A stretch of 64,000 nt of DNA, from contig NZ_FMBK01000007.1 in the NCBI RefSeq assembly GCF_900095025.1, positions 62,001 to 126,000 of the forward strand, read 5' to 3'. The notes below the pieces were generated by a model. The model did not search any database and was not told where the DNA came from. It saw only the letters and a program-made list of their open reading frames with translations. This document shows, piece by piece, positions 39,027-48,264 of this stretch (positions are counted from its first letter, which is position 1; each line of letters starts with the position of its first letter). The translations under genes and the position numbers were made by a program. The stretch is from Acinetobacter albensis. GTDB lineage: Bacteria; Pseudomonadota; Gammaproteobacteria; Pseudomonadales; Moraxellaceae.

Positions 39027-39860
39027 ATGTCGCAGCGATCCCGAGTGCTGCCAGGATTTGGTCTTTCTCTAGGCTTTACCCTAGCGTATTTGTCATTAAT
39101 TGTACTTATCCCACTGTCCGCAGTGTTTATTAAATCACTTGGCATTGGCTGGGATGGTTTATGGGAAATTTTAAGTTCAGAACGTATTTTAAAATCCTTA
39201 CAGCTCAGTTTTAGTACAGCCCTATTTGCTGCGTTAGTAAATGTGGTGTTCGGTTTATTATTGGCGTGGTGTCTGGTGCGTTATACCTTCCCTGGTAAAC
39301 GAATTATTGATGCCTTGGTTGATTTACCTTTTGCTCTACCTACAGCAGTTGCAGGTATTGCCCTGACATCTTTGTACGCACCGACAGGCTGGATTGGTCA
39401 ATATTTGGAACCGATGGGTATTAAAGTGGCCTATACCCCGATTGGCATTACGCTTGCGCTAATTTTCATCGGGTTACCCTTTGTCGTCCGTACTGTACAA
39501 CCGGTATTAAGTGATTTGGAAACAGAACTTGAAGAAGCAGCGTCAGCACTTGGTGCTAACCGTTTGCAAATTGTGACGAAAATTATTTTACCTATCTTGT
39601 TTCCTGCGCTGCTGACTGGTTTTGCCTTAGCCTTTGCCCGCGGTGTGGGTGAATACGGTTCTGTCATCTTTATTGCAGGTAATCAGCCTTTTGAAACTGA
39701 AATTGCACCGCTCATGATTATTTCTCGTTTAGAAGAGTACGATTATGCGGGTGCAACCACCATTGCTGTAGTGATGTTGGTACTTTCTTTCGTCATTTTA
39801 TTCCTGATTAACTTGCTACAAGGATGGGCAAGCCGCCGCACAGGGAGAACTGCAAAATGA
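39027..39860 (+). CDS. cysT: Sulfate ABC transporter permease CysT
   Basis: One of two membrane subunits of the CysTWA sulfate/thiosulfate importer (also called CysU). The 277-residue protein has about six transmembrane helices and the ABC permease EAA loop [21 protein letters not shown] that contacts Cys[18 protein letters not shown] is a CysT hallmark. A ribosome-binding site GAGGAG lies before ATG 39027. Its stop overlaps the start of cysW (ATGA), so translation is coupled. Confidence 0.95.
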   Translation: MSQRSRVLPGFGLSLGFTLAYLSLIVLIPLSAVFIKSLGIGWDGLWEILSSERILKSLQLSFSTALFAALVNVVFGLLLAWCLVRYTFPGKRIIDALVDLPFALPTAVAGIALTSLYAPTGWIGQYLEPMGIKVAYTPIGITLALIFIGLPFVVRTVQPVLSDLETELEEAASALGANRLQIVTKIILPILFPALLTGFALAFARGVGEYGSVIFIAGNQPFETEIAPLMIISRLEEYDYAGATTIAVVMLVLSFVILFLINLLQGWASRRTGRTAK

Positions 39861-40750
39861 GTTTAATTACAAATAGCAATGCTTTAGCCAAAAAGCTGCA
39901 ATCTCGAGATGCGACGCGGGAACCGACTTGGGTACGTAATCTTCTCATTATCATTGCTTTAATATTTTTCTTAAGCTGTCTGATTCTGCCTTTAATTTTA
40001 GTTTTTGTTGAAGCCTTTAAGCAAGGTGTCGGCGTTTACTATCAAGCCCTCATTCATCCAGATACCTTATCGGCAGTTAAATTGACCTTGTTGACGGCAG
40101 TCATTGCGGTGCCATTAAACGTGGTATTTGGTGTAGCAGCAGCGTGGTCCGTTGCAAAATTCAATTTCCGTGGCAAGTCTATTCTCACCACCATTATTGA
40201 TATGCCTTTTTCAGTTTCTCCAGTCATTGCAGGTTTAATGTTGGTGCTGATGTTTGGTACTCAAGGTTGGTTTGGCGGTTGGTTAATGGACAACGACATC
40301 AAGATTTTATATGCCGTACCTGCAATTGTACTTGCAACCATTTTTATTACTGTACCTTTTGTTGCTCGTGAACTGATTCCGCTGATGGAAGCACAAGGCA
40401 CTGAAGAAGAAGAAGCTGCCATTGTACTGGGTGCATCCGGCTGGCAAACCTTTTGGAAAGTCACTTTACCGAATATTAAATGGGGTTTAATTTACGGTGT
40501 GATTTTGTGTAATGCTCGTGCCATGGGTGAGTTTGGAGCAGTATCTGTCGTATCAGGTCATATTCGGGGGGAAACCAACACGTTACCTTTGCATGTAGAA
40601 ATTCTGTATAACGAATATACCTTTAGTGCCGCATTTGCAGTGTCATCACTGTTGGCTCTTTTGGCGATTGTCACTCTGATTTTAAAAGCATGGGTTGAGA
40701 TTCGCCAAGAAAACCAAAACAAACATAATGAAGATTCAACAGTTTCTTAA
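39857..40750 (+). CDS. cysW: Sulfate ABC transporter permease CysW
   Basis: Second membrane subunit of the sulfate/thiosulfate importer, 297 residues with six or seven helices. The EAA loop is [22 protein letters not shown], followed by [26 protein letters not shown], typical of CysW. ATG 39857 overlaps the cysT stop by four bases and has GGAG about 10 bases before it; a longer frame from 39824 would be inside cysT without support. cysA follows after 11 bases. Confidence 0.95.
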   Translation: MSLITNSNALAKKLQSRDATREPTWVRNLLIIIALIFFLSCLILPLILVFVEAFKQGVGVYYQALIHPDTLSAVKLTLLTAVIAVPLNVVFGVAAAWSVAKFNFRGKSILTTIIDMPFSVSPVIAGLMLVLMFGTQGWFGGWLMDNDIKILYAVPAIVLATIFITVPFVARELIPLMEAQGTEEEEAAIVLGASGWQTFWKVTLPNIKWGLIYGVILCNARAMGEFGAVSVVSGHIRGETNTLPLHVEILYNEYTFSAAFAVSSLLALLAIVTLILKAWVEIRQENQNKHNEDSTVS

Positions 40751-40761
40751 GGAATGACATC

Positions 40762-41823
40762 ATGAGTATTCAAGTTAAAAATATTGAAAAGCACTTTGGT
40801 GCATTCCATGCATTGAACAATATTTCACTCGATTTTCCAGAAGGTCAATTAGTTGCACTATTGGGTCCATCTGGCTGTGGTAAAACCACTTTACTTCGTA
40901 TTATTGCGGGTTTGGAGTCGGCAGATGGTGGCCAAGTTATTCTTGAAGGCGAAGATGCAACTGATGTTCATGTCCGCGAACGTCAAGTGGGTTTCGTATT
41001 TCAGCACTATGCTTTGTTTCGTCATATGACTGTATTTGACAATATTGCTTTTGGTTTAAGAGTTCGTCCACGTAAAACTCGGCCCTCAGAGGCTGAAATA
41101 AAAAAACGTGTAACTCGATTATTAGATTTGGTTCAATTGGGATTTTTGGCAGATCGCTTTCCTGCACAACTCTCAGGTGGTCAGCGTCAACGTATTGCTT
41201 TAGCACGCGCATTGGCCGTCGAGCCTCGAGTATTATTGCTTGATGAACCGTTTGGTGCTTTAGATGCCAAAGTGCGTAAAGAGCTTCGTCGTTGGTTACG
41301 TACCCTGCATGATGAATTGCATATTACTTCAATTTTTGTTACGCACGACCAAGAAGAAGCCCTAGAAGTTGCAGATCAAATTATCGTCATGAATAAAGGC
41401 AATGTTGAGCAAATCGGTTCACCACGTGAAGTGTATGAACACCCTTCTACTCCGTTTGTATTTGACTTCTTGGGTCAAGCCAATCGTTTTGAAGGTCAGC
41501 ATCAACAAGGTATTATTCAAATTGGTGAAGACCGTATTTTATTGCCTCAAGCAACCGATGCGCCTCAAGGTGAAATTATTGCTTTTGCTCGCCCCAACGA
41601 ATTGCGTATTCATGCTACTCCGCAAGAAAATGCGATTCAGGCCACTTTCTTACGAGAAATATGGATTGCAGGTAAAGTGATTGCAGAATTACAAGATCGT
41701 CAAGGCAACTTAATTGAAATCTCATTACATTCCGATGAGTCCACTCTGCATCAATTAAAACCAAATCAAACAGTGTGGTTAAGCCCGACAGCATTGCATT
41801 TATTTGCCAATGACGTTGCTTAA
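40762..41823 (+). CDS. cysA: Sulfate ABC transporter ATP-binding protein
   Basis: The ATPase that drives sulfate/thiosulfate import with CysT and CysW. The 353-residue protein has Walker [10 protein letters not shown] at 35-43, the Q-loop FVFQHYALF, signature LSGGQRQR, Walker [12 protein letters not shown] and the H-loop FVTHDQEEA. The C-terminal TOBE-like regulatory domain (about residues 240-353) is complete. A small terminator-like hairpin lies between it and cysB. Confidence 0.96.
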   Translation: MSIQVKNIEKHFGAFHALNNISLDFPEGQLVALLGPSGCGKTTLLRIIAGLESADGGQVILEGEDATDVHVRERQVGFVFQHYALFRHMTVFDNIAFGLRVRPRKTRPSEAEIKKRVTRLLDLVQLGFLADRFPAQLSGGQRQRIALARALAVEPRVLLLDEPFGALDAKVRKELRRWLRTLHDELHITSIFVTHDQEEALEVADQIIVMNKGNVEQIGSPREVYEHPSTPFVFDFLGQANRFEGQHQQGIIQIGEDRILLPQATDAPQGEIIAFARPNELRIHATPQENAIQATFLREIWIAGKVIAELQDRQGNLIEISLHSDESTLHQLKPNQTVWLSPTALHLFANDVA

Positions 41824-41833
41824 AACAGCTTTA

Positions 41834-41863
41834 GATGAGGCACAAAAGCCTCATCCCCTTTTT
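41834..41863 (+). terminator. Terminator-like hairpin between cysA and cysB
   Basis: GATGAGGC-ACAAAA-GCCTCATC (perfect 8 bp) followed by CCCTTTTT. It lies in the 54-base cysA-cysB gap, so part of the transcription may stop before the regulator. GGT is the only weak ribosome-binding feature close to the cysB ATG. Confidence 0.7.
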
Positions 41864-41877
41864 AGGTATACAGAATT

Positions 41878-42801
41878 ATGAATTTCCAGCAATTAAGAAT
41901 TATTCGAGAAACCGTTAGACAAAACTTCAATTTAACTGAAGCTTCGGCTGCACTTTACACCTCACAATCAGGGGTAAGTAAACACATCAAAGATTTAGAA
42001 GATGAGTTGGGCGTACAATTGTTTATCCGTAAAGGTAAACGCTTACTCGGTTTAACCGAACCTGGTCAATCCTTACTCGGAATTGTTGAGCGTATGTTGG
42101 TCGATGCTGATAATATTAAACGCTTGGCAGATGACTTTAATCGCGTCGATGAAGGAACACTCACGATTGCCACGACCCATACTCAGGCACGTTATGTATT
42201 ACCGCCTATCGTGAACCAATTTAAAAAAGAATTTCCAAAAGTACATTTAATTTTGCAACAAGCAAGTCCTGTTGAAATTACTGAGATGTTATTGCAAGGT
42301 GAAGCAGATATCGGAATTGCAACCGAATCATTAACCACAGAAGATAACTTGGCGAGTGTCCCTTTTTATGAATGGCAACACAGTATCATTACGCCACAAA
42401 ATCATCCGCTCGCCAATAAATCTCAAATTCTGTTAGAAGATTTATCTCAATATCCAATTATCACCTATCATGGTGGTTTCACAGGCCGCTCCAAAATTGA
42501 TAAGGCTTTTGAGGATGCGGGTATTGATGTCGATATTGTTATGTCTGCTTTGGATGCTGATGTGATCAAAACCTATGTTGAATTAAACATGGGAGTCGGT
42601 ATTGTCAATAAAGTGGCTTACGATGCCGAGCGCGATTATCGCTTAAAACAAATTCCCACTGATATTTTCGGTATGAATACCACTTGGATTGCAGTTCGTA
42701 AAGGTCATTTACTCCGTGGTTATGGTTATGAGTTTATTTCACTTTGTTCGCCAGAAGCCGATATAAAGGCACTAAAAAAAGTCGCTTATCCAGATGACTA
42801 A
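41878..42801 (+). CDS. cysB: LysR-type regulator CysB/Cbl
   Basis: A 307-residue LysR activator of sulfur assimilation. MNFQQLRIIRETVRQNFNLTEASAALYTSQSGVSKHI is the CysB-type helix-turn-helix, where the S-Q-S-G-V-S-K-H-I recognition helix is diagnostic. The C-terminal domain has TTHTQARYVLPP and the sulfate/acetylserine pocket around the ITYHGGFTGRSKID segment. In the family N-acetylserine is inducer, and sulfide or thiosulfate antagonise it. It sits directly behind the sulfate importer genes it is expected to regulate. The paralogue Cbl is similar; the linkage favours CysB. Confidence 0.93.
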   Translation: MNFQQLRIIRETVRQNFNLTEASAALYTSQSGVSKHIKDLEDELGVQLFIRKGKRLLGLTEPGQSLLGIVERMLVDADNIKRLADDFNRVDEGTLTIATTHTQARYVLPPIVNQFKKEFPKVHLILQQASPVEITEMLLQGEADIGIATESLTTEDNLASVPFYEWQHSIITPQNHPLANKSQILLEDLSQYPIITYHGGFTGRSKIDKAFEDAGIDVDIVMSALDADVIKTYVELNMGVGIVNKVAYDAERDYRLKQIPTDIFGMNTTWIAVRKGHLLRGYGYEFISLCSPEADIKALKKVAYPDD

Positions 42802-42818
42802 AACCTGAAAAAGACATC

Positions 42819-42844
42819 AAGGGGATAATTCAATCCCCTTTTTT
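42819..42844 (+). terminator. Terminator of the cysB transcript
   Basis: AAGGGGAT-AATTCA-ATCCCCTT perfect 8-bp stem followed by T4, 18 bases past the cysB stop. Confidence 0.85.
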
Positions 42845-42993
42845 ATTGATCAGTTTTTGTTTGATAAATCGATGATCATCTTTACTTTTGAATCAATGAA
42901 ACTACGTTATTTATTTTTTAAGTTTCATTTTTGTTTGGGATCATTTTTATAAATCAATCATTATAGAAAAATCATATCTAAAAATTCAAAAAT

Positions 42994-43021
42994 AAAAAAA
43001 CGAGCCGAAGCTCGTTTTTTT
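42994..43021 (-). terminator. Terminator of carO
   Basis: CGAGC-CGAA-GCTCG stem between A7 and T7 tracts, 13 bases past the carO stop codon on the minus strand. Confidence 0.87.
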
Positions 43022-43034
43022 AAAGAATATTAAC

Positions 43035-43787
43035 TTACCAATGGAAGCTTACACCCACTTTACCCACAGGCATCCACTCGTATTTGTCATCATTTGCTAT
43101 TTCATTAGCTTCTTTATTAACGGCATCTTGAGCTGATACAGTATTACCATTTACTGGAACTAGATTACTTTGTGTTAAGTTAACGTCTGGGTTACCAGTG
43201 TAATAAGCACCGACTTCACCAAACACACCCCAGTTCTTATTAATTTTTGGTGCAAAACCAAAACCTACATATGGTGCAATATCATTTTCATATGACATTT
43301 GACCACGTACAGAACCTTCATTAGCGCCTGCTGCTAATTGATAGTTATTACCATCAATGCTTAAAGTTTCACCTGCACCAATACGTTTTTGTAGATCATA
43401 TTGATTATCTAGATAACCTACACCCGCAGCCATATATAGACCTTGAGCCCACATATTATTGCTTGCGCCCCAAGGACGAATCTCAGCATTTAAGTAAGCA
43501 AGTTTATTGTCCATATCTAAGTCATATTTTGTACCGTTTACAGATACATCATCAGACCAAGAAATATCACCACCATTATAACCCAGTGCTAAACCTACAT
43601 ATGGGTTTGCCGTCCAAAGTAAAGCACCACCATAACCTGTCGTACCTATTTCAGCACGAACACCTGTTGGAAGTAGCTGATTTTGCTCAAATACATAACC
43701 ATCTTGTACTACAGAATCATCTGCCATTGCTGTAGCAGAAAAAGCTGCAAACAATGATGCTGCTAAAATTGTACTTAAAGTTTTCAT
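43035..43787 (-). CDS. carO: CarO-type outer-membrane protein
   Basis: A beta-barrel outer-membrane channel of the CarO family, known from Acinetobacter baumannii, where its loss accompanies carbapenem resistance and where it passes basic amino acids such as ornithine. The 250-residue precursor has a signal peptide ending in ATAMA (residues 1-22). The mature part has the CarO phrases ALLWTANPYVGLALGYNGGD, YLNAEIRPWGASNNMWAQGL and YVGFGFAPKINKNWGVFGEV, and ends in FHW, an aromatic C-terminus typical of barrels. GAGGAGA before ATG 43787 fixes the start; the longer frame to 43829 is not supported. Transcribed alone. Confidence 0.9.
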   Translation of the reverse strand: MKTLSTILAASLFAAFSATAMADDSVVQDGYVFEQNQLLPTGVRAEIGTTGYGGALLWTANPYVGLALGYNGGDISWSDDVSVNGTKYDLDMDNKLAYLNAEIRPWGASNNMWAQGLYMAAGVGYLDNQYDLQKRIGAGETLSIDGNNYQLAAGANEGSVRGQMSYENDIAPYVGFGFAPKINKNWGVFGEVGAYYTGNPDVNLTQSNLVPVNGNTVSAQDAVNKEANEIANDDKYEWMPVGKVGVSFHW

Positions 43788-44093
43788 TGTGTATCTCCTC
43801 AAATAAATAACGCGTTTCTTTTTTGACATTCATACTTATTTCTTGCATGAACTATAATTTATAAATACATAATGTTTTATTCTAAATTTGCTTAGTTTTT
43901 GTTATTTTTTGATACATTTTCATTTTCCACATTGATTCCTAAATCTTTTTTGGTTAGTAAATCTTCAAAAACCCTCTTTTAAAGCTTAAATTTTAATCCT
44001 TAATAACTAATTCCGATCCAAAGCCACTTTTTCATCAATTGTTAGCTCAATATAGTGTAAAATCTTGAAAATTTTTTTTGGAAATGGAAGATC
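43788..44093. other. Divergent intergenic region between carO and dapD
   Basis: About 306 bases, very AT-rich, holding the promoters of carO (minus) and dapD (plus) but no ORF. GAGGAG of carO lies at 43794-43799. I find no convincing operator dyad or riboswitch-like fold. The T-rich stretch at 43885-43930 has no clear pairing. Confidence 0.4.
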
Positions 44094-44915
44094 ATGTCTC
44101 AGCTTTCAACAATCATTGAACAAGCTTTTGATGACCGTGCAAATTTTACCGCAGCCGATTGTTCTGCTGAAATTCGCAGTGCTGTAGAAGAAGCAATTGC
44201 AGGTCTAGATAACGGCACACTCCGTGTAGCTGAAAAAATTGATGGTGAATGGATTGTTCATCAATGGCTTAAAAAAGCTGTTTTGTTGTCTTTTAAATTA
44301 AATGATAACAAACCGATTGAATCTGGCGATCTTCGTTTCTATGACAAAGTAGATACGAAATTCAAAAACTGGACTGAAGCACAATTCAGAGCTTCTGGTG
44401 TACGTGTAGTACCACCTGCTGTTGCTCGTAAAGGTTCTTTCCAAGCTAAAAATGTAGTATTGATGCCATCTTATGTAAACATTGGTGCATATGTTGACGA
44501 AGGCACCATGGTAGATACATGGGCAACTGTCGGTTCATGTGCTCAAATTGGTAAAAATGTACATTTGTCTGGTGGTGTAGGTATTGGTGGTGTGCTTGAG
44601 CCATTACAAGCCAATCCAACGATTATTGAAGATAACTGTTTCATTGGTGCACGTTCAGAAATTGTTGAAGGTGTTATCGTTGAAGAAGGTTCTGTTATTT
44701 CAATGGGCGTATTTATTGGTCAATCAACTAAAATTTATGACCGTGCAACAGGTGAAGTACATTATGGCCGTGTACCTGCGGGCTCTGTAGTTGTAGCGGG
44801 TAGCCTACCGTCTAAATGCGGCACTTATAGCTTATATGCTGCAATTATCGTGAAAAAAGTCGATGCACAAACACGTTCTAAAACAAGTTTGAACGATTTA
44901 TTACGCGAAGACTAA
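44094..44915 (+). CDS. dapD: Tetrahydrodipicolinate N-succinyltransferase
   Basis: Second dedicated step of the succinylase branch of lysine/diaminopimelate synthesis. The 273-residue protein has a helical N-terminal domain and a left-handed beta-helix of hexapeptide repeats ([22 protein letters not shown] onwards, with [30 protein letters not shown]). The C-terminal segment ends in SLNDLLRED. Monocistronic, with its own terminator at 44955. Confidence 0.97.
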   Translation: MSQLSTIIEQAFDDRANFTAADCSAEIRSAVEEAIAGLDNGTLRVAEKIDGEWIVHQWLKKAVLLSFKLNDNKPIESGDLRFYDKVDTKFKNWTEAQFRASGVRVVPPAVARKGSFQAKNVVLMPSYVNIGAYVDEGTMVDTWATVGSCAQIGKNVHLSGGVGIGGVLEPLQANPTIIEDNCFIGARSEIVEGVIVEEGSVISMGVFIGQSTKIYDRATGEVHYGRVPAGSVVVAGSLPSKCGTYSLYAAIIVKKVDAQTRSKTSLNDLLRED

Positions 44916-44954
44916 GATGTCTTAACGCTCTTGCGGAATTTTAGCCATCTTGCG

Positions 44955-44988
44955 TCTCTACGATCAGACATGACCGTAGAGATTTTTG
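44955..44988 (+). terminator. Terminator of dapD
   Basis: TCTCTACG (44955-44962) pairs exactly with CGTAGAGA (44975-44982) across a 12-base loop, followed by TTTTTG and more T. Confidence 0.8.
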
Positions 44989-45031
44989 TTTTTGTACCCA
45001 GTTATTTGTTTTGGTGTGGTAATTTGTTGTT

Positions 45032-45742
45032 ATGAATACACTTCGATCTTCCGCTATCCCTGTTTCCGATCCGTCTGCGGGTTTACGCATTACGGAGATT
45101 TTCTATTCATTACAAGGTGAAGCGAATGCAGCGGGTCTGCCAACGGTTTTTATTCGTTTAACTGGCTGTCCTTTACGTTGTAGTTATTGTGATACGACTT
45201 ATTCGTTTGAAGGTGGTGAACGTCAATCTTTAGAGCAGATTATTCAAACCACGCTCGATTTTAAAACCCCTTATATTTGTGTAACTGGTGGTGAACCACT
45301 TGCTCAGCCAAATGCTCTTCCTTTAATGACACGCCTTGCCGATTTGGGCTGCGAAGTGTCTCTTGAAACCAGTGGTGCTTTAGATGTCTCTAAAGTTGAT
45401 CCGCGTGTTTCTAAAGTGCTTGATTTAAAAACGCCAACTTCTGGGGAAGAACATAGAAATTTACTCAGTAATTTGGATTATTTAACTCAACATGACCAAA
45501 TCAAATTTGTGATTTGTAATCGCGAAGATTATGAATGGTCAAAACAGCAAGTTAAACAATACCAATTAAACAATAAAGTCAGTACTGTTTGGTTTTCCCC
45601 TGCTTTTGCAGTTGAGAAAGGTCATGTTGGTTTACCCCAACTTGCTCGTGATTTAGCACAATGGATTTTAGACGACCATCTCCCTGTTCGCTTTCAGTTG
45701 CAATTACATAAATTGCTATGGAATGACGAAACTGGTCGTTAA
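45032..45742 (+). CDS. queE: 7-carboxy-7-deazaguanine synthase
   Basis: A radical SAM enzyme of queuosine synthesis that turns 6-carboxytetrahydropterin into 7-carboxy-7-deazaguanine. The 236-residue protein has the truncated SAM barrel with Cys46, Cys50 and Cys53 in CPLRCSYCDTTYSF, then VTGGEPLAQ. The start is ATG 45032; the preceding TTGTTGTT region has no obvious Shine-Dalgarno. queC follows after 42 bases, so the two consecutive pathway steps are together. Confidence 0.94.
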   Translation: MNTLRSSAIPVSDPSAGLRITEIFYSLQGEANAAGLPTVFIRLTGCPLRCSYCDTTYSFEGGERQSLEQIIQTTLDFKTPYICVTGGEPLAQPNALPLMTRLADLGCEVSLETSGALDVSKVDPRVSKVLDLKTPTSGEEHRNLLSNLDYLTQHDQIKFVICNREDYEWSKQQVKQYQLNNKVSTVWFSPAFAVEKGHVGLPQLARDLAQWILDDHLPVRFQLQLHKLLWNDETGR

Positions 45743-45784
45743 TTTTATTGTGATGATTGAATAAAGATATTTGGAGATTTTAAT

Positions 45785-46456
45785 ATGCGCGCTCGTGCAA
45801 TCGTTTTATTATCTGGCGGTTTAGACTCAACGACGTGTTTGGCTTGGGCACAAGCACGGTATGAATGTATTGCTGTAAGTTTCATGTATGGTCAACGTTC
45901 GACCACTGAACTGGATGCAGCACGCGCCTTAACACAAGGTGCAGGTGTAGAACATCGAGTGATCAAGATTGACTTGGGGAATTTAGGCGGTTCTGCTTTA
46001 ACAGACTTAAGTATTGATATACCGGAACAGGAACAAGAAGGTATTCCTGTAACTTATGTTCCAGCACGTAACACCATTTTTCTCTCTTACGCTCTGGCTG
46101 CGGCTGAAGTTTTTGGTGCAGAAGCGATTGTGATTGGTATCAATGCCGTTGATTATTCAGGATATCCAGACTGTCGTCCTGAATTTATTGATGCCTTTGA
46201 ACGTATGGCAAGGCTGGCAACTAAAGTCGGTGTAGAAGGAAAACCTCTTAAATTTGAAACACCTCTGTTACATTTATCCAAAGCAAATATCATTCGCTTA
46301 GGTATAGAACATGGCGTAGACTACAGTCAAACGGTGTCTTGCTACCAAGCAGACGACCAAGGACGTGCTTGTGGCAAATGCGATAGTTGCCGTTTACGCA
46401 AACAAGGTTTTGCTGATGCAAGTGTCGAAGATCCAACACGTTATATACCGTCATAA
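45785..46456 (+). CDS. queC: 7-cyano-7-deazaguanine synthase
   Basis: Makes preQ0 from 7-carboxy-7-deazaguanine and ammonia with ATP, next after QueE. The 223-residue protein has the PP-loop LSGGLDSTT at about residues 9-17, the [17 protein letters not shown] substrate segment, and a C-terminal zinc site in [17 protein letters not shown] (four Cys). GGAG lies before ATG 45785. It is followed after 13 bases by a small secreted protein gene, which may be co-transcribed. Confidence 0.96.
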   Translation: MRARAIVLLSGGLDSTTCLAWAQARYECIAVSFMYGQRSTTELDAARALTQGAGVEHRVIKIDLGNLGGSALTDLSIDIPEQEQEGIPVTYVPARNTIFLSYALAAAEVFGAEAIVIGINAVDYSGYPDCRPEFIDAFERMARLATKVGVEGKPLKFETPLLHLSKANIIRLGIEHGVDYSQTVSCYQADDQGRACGKCDSCRLRKQGFADASVEDPTRYIPS

Positions 46457-46469
46457 CAGGTTCCCATAT

Positions 46470-46880
46470 ATGAAAAATTTAAAATCAAACATTATTCTTT
46501 CTACTTTATTTTCTGCTGTAGCGTTAATGACTACTGCTACACATGCAGCAGAATCTAATAAGCTGCAAGAAGCTTATAAAAGTACCAATGTAAAATCAGC
46601 TTTGATCAATGTTTGTAAAGATGAAACTGGAAAAAGTAAAAAACTATCTGCTGCTGAAGTCAGCAAATATTGTACTTGTGCAGTTGAAGCAGATGGTAAA
46701 TTGACTAACTCGCAAAAATGGGAAATCCAAAGTTCTGTGAATCAGAAGAAAAGTCCTGCAACTTTAGCTTTTGTACAAAAACAGAATAAAGATTTACAAG
46801 CATGTTTTGGCCCTCAGTTAACAGGTAAATTAAAAACTTTAACTGAAGATGCAATGAAAGCAGCTCAAGCCAAAAAATAA
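46470..46880 (+). CDS. Small secreted cysteine-containing hypothetical protein
   Basis: A 136-residue precursor with a signal peptide (LSTLFSAVALMTTATHA, cleavage before Ala or Glu near residue 25). The mature part is Lys-rich and has four Cys: one in INVCKDE, a CTC pair in SKYCTCAVEADG, and one in LQACFG, spaced as for disulfides in the periplasm. The region resembles small envelope proteins with a C-x-C motif, but I recognise no named family. ATG 46470 gives the signal at the start. It lies close behind queC, and a strong terminator follows, so the operon ends here. Confidence 0.75.
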   Translation: MKNLKSNIILSTLFSAVALMTTATHAAESNKLQEAYKSTNVKSALINVCKDETGKSKKLSAAEVSKYCTCAVEADGKLTNSQKWEIQSSVNQKKSPATLAFVQKQNKDLQACFGPQLTGKLKTLTEDAMKAAQAKK

Positions 46881-46896
46881 GCTCAGTCAAATTCAA

Positions 46897-46926
46897 TAAA
46901 AGCCTGCGATATGCAGGCTTTTTTAT
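46897..46926 (+). terminator. Terminator after the small secreted protein gene
   Basis: AAGCCTGC-GATAT-GCAGGCTT stem followed by T6, 16 bases after the stop codon. Confidence 0.87.
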
Positions 46927-46939
46927 ATGTAGAGATACT

Positions 46940-47635
46940 ATGCAGCAACTCTGGAAAACGAATGCGACTCAACGCAAATTTATTGTGTCCTATAGCGGTG
47001 GCAAAGACAGTACATTGGCGCTATACCACGCAAAAAAAATGGGGCAATGTCTGGGTTTAATCGTGATGCTTGAAGAACAAGGCCAACGTTCACGCTCACA
47101 TGCTATGCCAATGGACATTATTTATGCACAAGCTCAGGCATTAAGTCTTCCTGTACTATGTACACGTTCGTCTTGGCAAAATTATGAAACCAAGTTTCTT
47201 GAATTATTACATCAGGTAAAACAGCAAGAGGTAGAAGTGTTGGTGACAGGCGATTTAGATATGCCTGAACATGGATGTTGGCATGACAAAGTCACACAAC
47301 AAGCAGGTCTTAAACTGTGCATGCCTCTTTGGGAACGCCCTCATCTTGAGGTCATTAAAGAGTTTATTCAGCTCGGTTTTAAAACTAAAATTGTGACTGT
47401 AAATTTAAGTTTAGGTATGACGGTTAAAGACTTAGGCCAATTTTTGACTTTCGATTATATTCAGGAATTGCAGAATAGAGGGATAGACCCATGTGGTGAA
47501 GGTGGAGAATTTCATACGACTGTTTTAGATGGCCCGATCTTTAAACATCCAATTCCTGTACGTTCTGGTGAAATTCTGTATCATGGTGATTATGCTTTTT
47601 TAACTCTCGAATTAGAACAAGATTCAAACACTTAA
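46940..47635 (+). CDS. Dph6-like PP-loop ATP-pyrophosphatase
   Basis: A 231-residue adenine-nucleotide alpha-hydrolase of the Dph6/MJ0570 family. The PP-loop SYSGGKDSTLALYHA is near residue 17, and VLVTGDLDMPEHGCW and RGIDPCGEGGEFHT are the family C-terminal landmarks. Eukaryotic and archaeal relatives amidate diphthine; bacteria have no diphthamide, so the bacterial substrate must differ and is not established. An ATP-dependent amidation or thiolation is plausible. It is followed by a peroxiredoxin after 10 bases, so these two are probably co-transcribed. Confidence 0.85.
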   Translation: MQQLWKTNATQRKFIVSYSGGKDSTLALYHAKKMGQCLGLIVMLEEQGQRSRSHAMPMDIIYAQAQALSLPVLCTRSSWQNYETKFLELLHQVKQQEVEVLVTGDLDMPEHGCWHDKVTQQAGLKLCMPLWERPHLEVIKEFIQLGFKTKIVTVNLSLGMTVKDLGQFLTFDYIQELQNRGIDPCGEGGEFHTTVLDGPIFKHPIPVRSGEILYHGDYAFLTLELEQDSNT

Positions 47636-47645
47636 GGAATTATTG

Positions 47646-48104
47646 ATGACCAGTATCACTCTTCCAAACCAAATTTTTCCAACCACAACGGGTGAAGTTA
47701 ATTTATCCGCTGTTTCATCAGAATGGTTGATTGTCTATTTTTATCCAAAAGATTCAACGCCAGGTTGCACAACACAAGCTGTCGATTTTTCAGCTTTAAA
47801 AGATCAATTCGATGCTTTAAATACCACAATTTTTGGAATTTCTCGCGATTCAGTTAAAGCACATCAAAACTTTACGGAGAAGCAAACACTTCGTATTGAT
47901 TTGATTAGTGATAAAGAAGAAACGTTGTGCCATCATTTTGATGTCATTAAAGAAAAAAACATGTATGGGAAAAAAGTGATGGGCATTGAACGTTCAACCT
48001 TTATTTTTCATAAGGGGACGTTGGTAAAAGAATATCGAAAAGTCAAAGCGGCAGGTCATGCTCAAATTGTTTTAGAAGAATTAAAAGCTCTTCAGGACAG
48101 TTGA
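47646..48104 (+). CDS. bcp: PrxQ/Bcp-type peroxiredoxin
   Basis: A thiol peroxidase of 152 residues that reduces hydroperoxides. The peroxidatic Cys41 is in PKDSTPGCTTQ. The usual alpha2 resolving Cys five residues later is Val46, and the alternative alpha3 position also lacks a Cys; Cys95 in EETLCHHFD is the only other one. This suggests a one-Cys or non-standard two-Cys mechanism. KKVMGIERSTFIFHK is the family C-terminal motif. ATG 47646 has AAGGA 8 bases upstream, so TTG 47643 is not needed. Close behind the Dph6-like gene. Confidence 0.92.
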   Translation: MTSITLPNQIFPTTTGEVNLSAVSSEWLIVYFYPKDSTPGCTTQAVDFSALKDQFDALNTTIFGISRDSVKAHQNFTEKQTLRIDLISDKEETLCHHFDVIKEKNMYGKKVMGIERSTFIFHKGTLVKEYRKVKAAGHAQIVLEELKALQDS

Positions 48105-48223
48105 TTTTTAAATTTTGTCTTAGCTTTATAGATGACAATATAAGGTATTGGTATGCATAAAAATATCAATTGCCGCAGCTAAAGACTTTAACTTCAGTTT
48201 TGACACAACCAGCAAAAGCGAAT

Positions 48224-48251
48224 AAAAAAGCCATCTTAAAGATGGCTTTTT
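48224..48251. terminator. Bidirectional terminator between bcp and the YceI gene
   Basis: AAGCCATC-TTAAA-GATGGCTT stem flanked by A and T tracts, between convergent genes. Confidence 0.86.
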
Positions 48252-48264
48252 GAGTTTCTAAATT

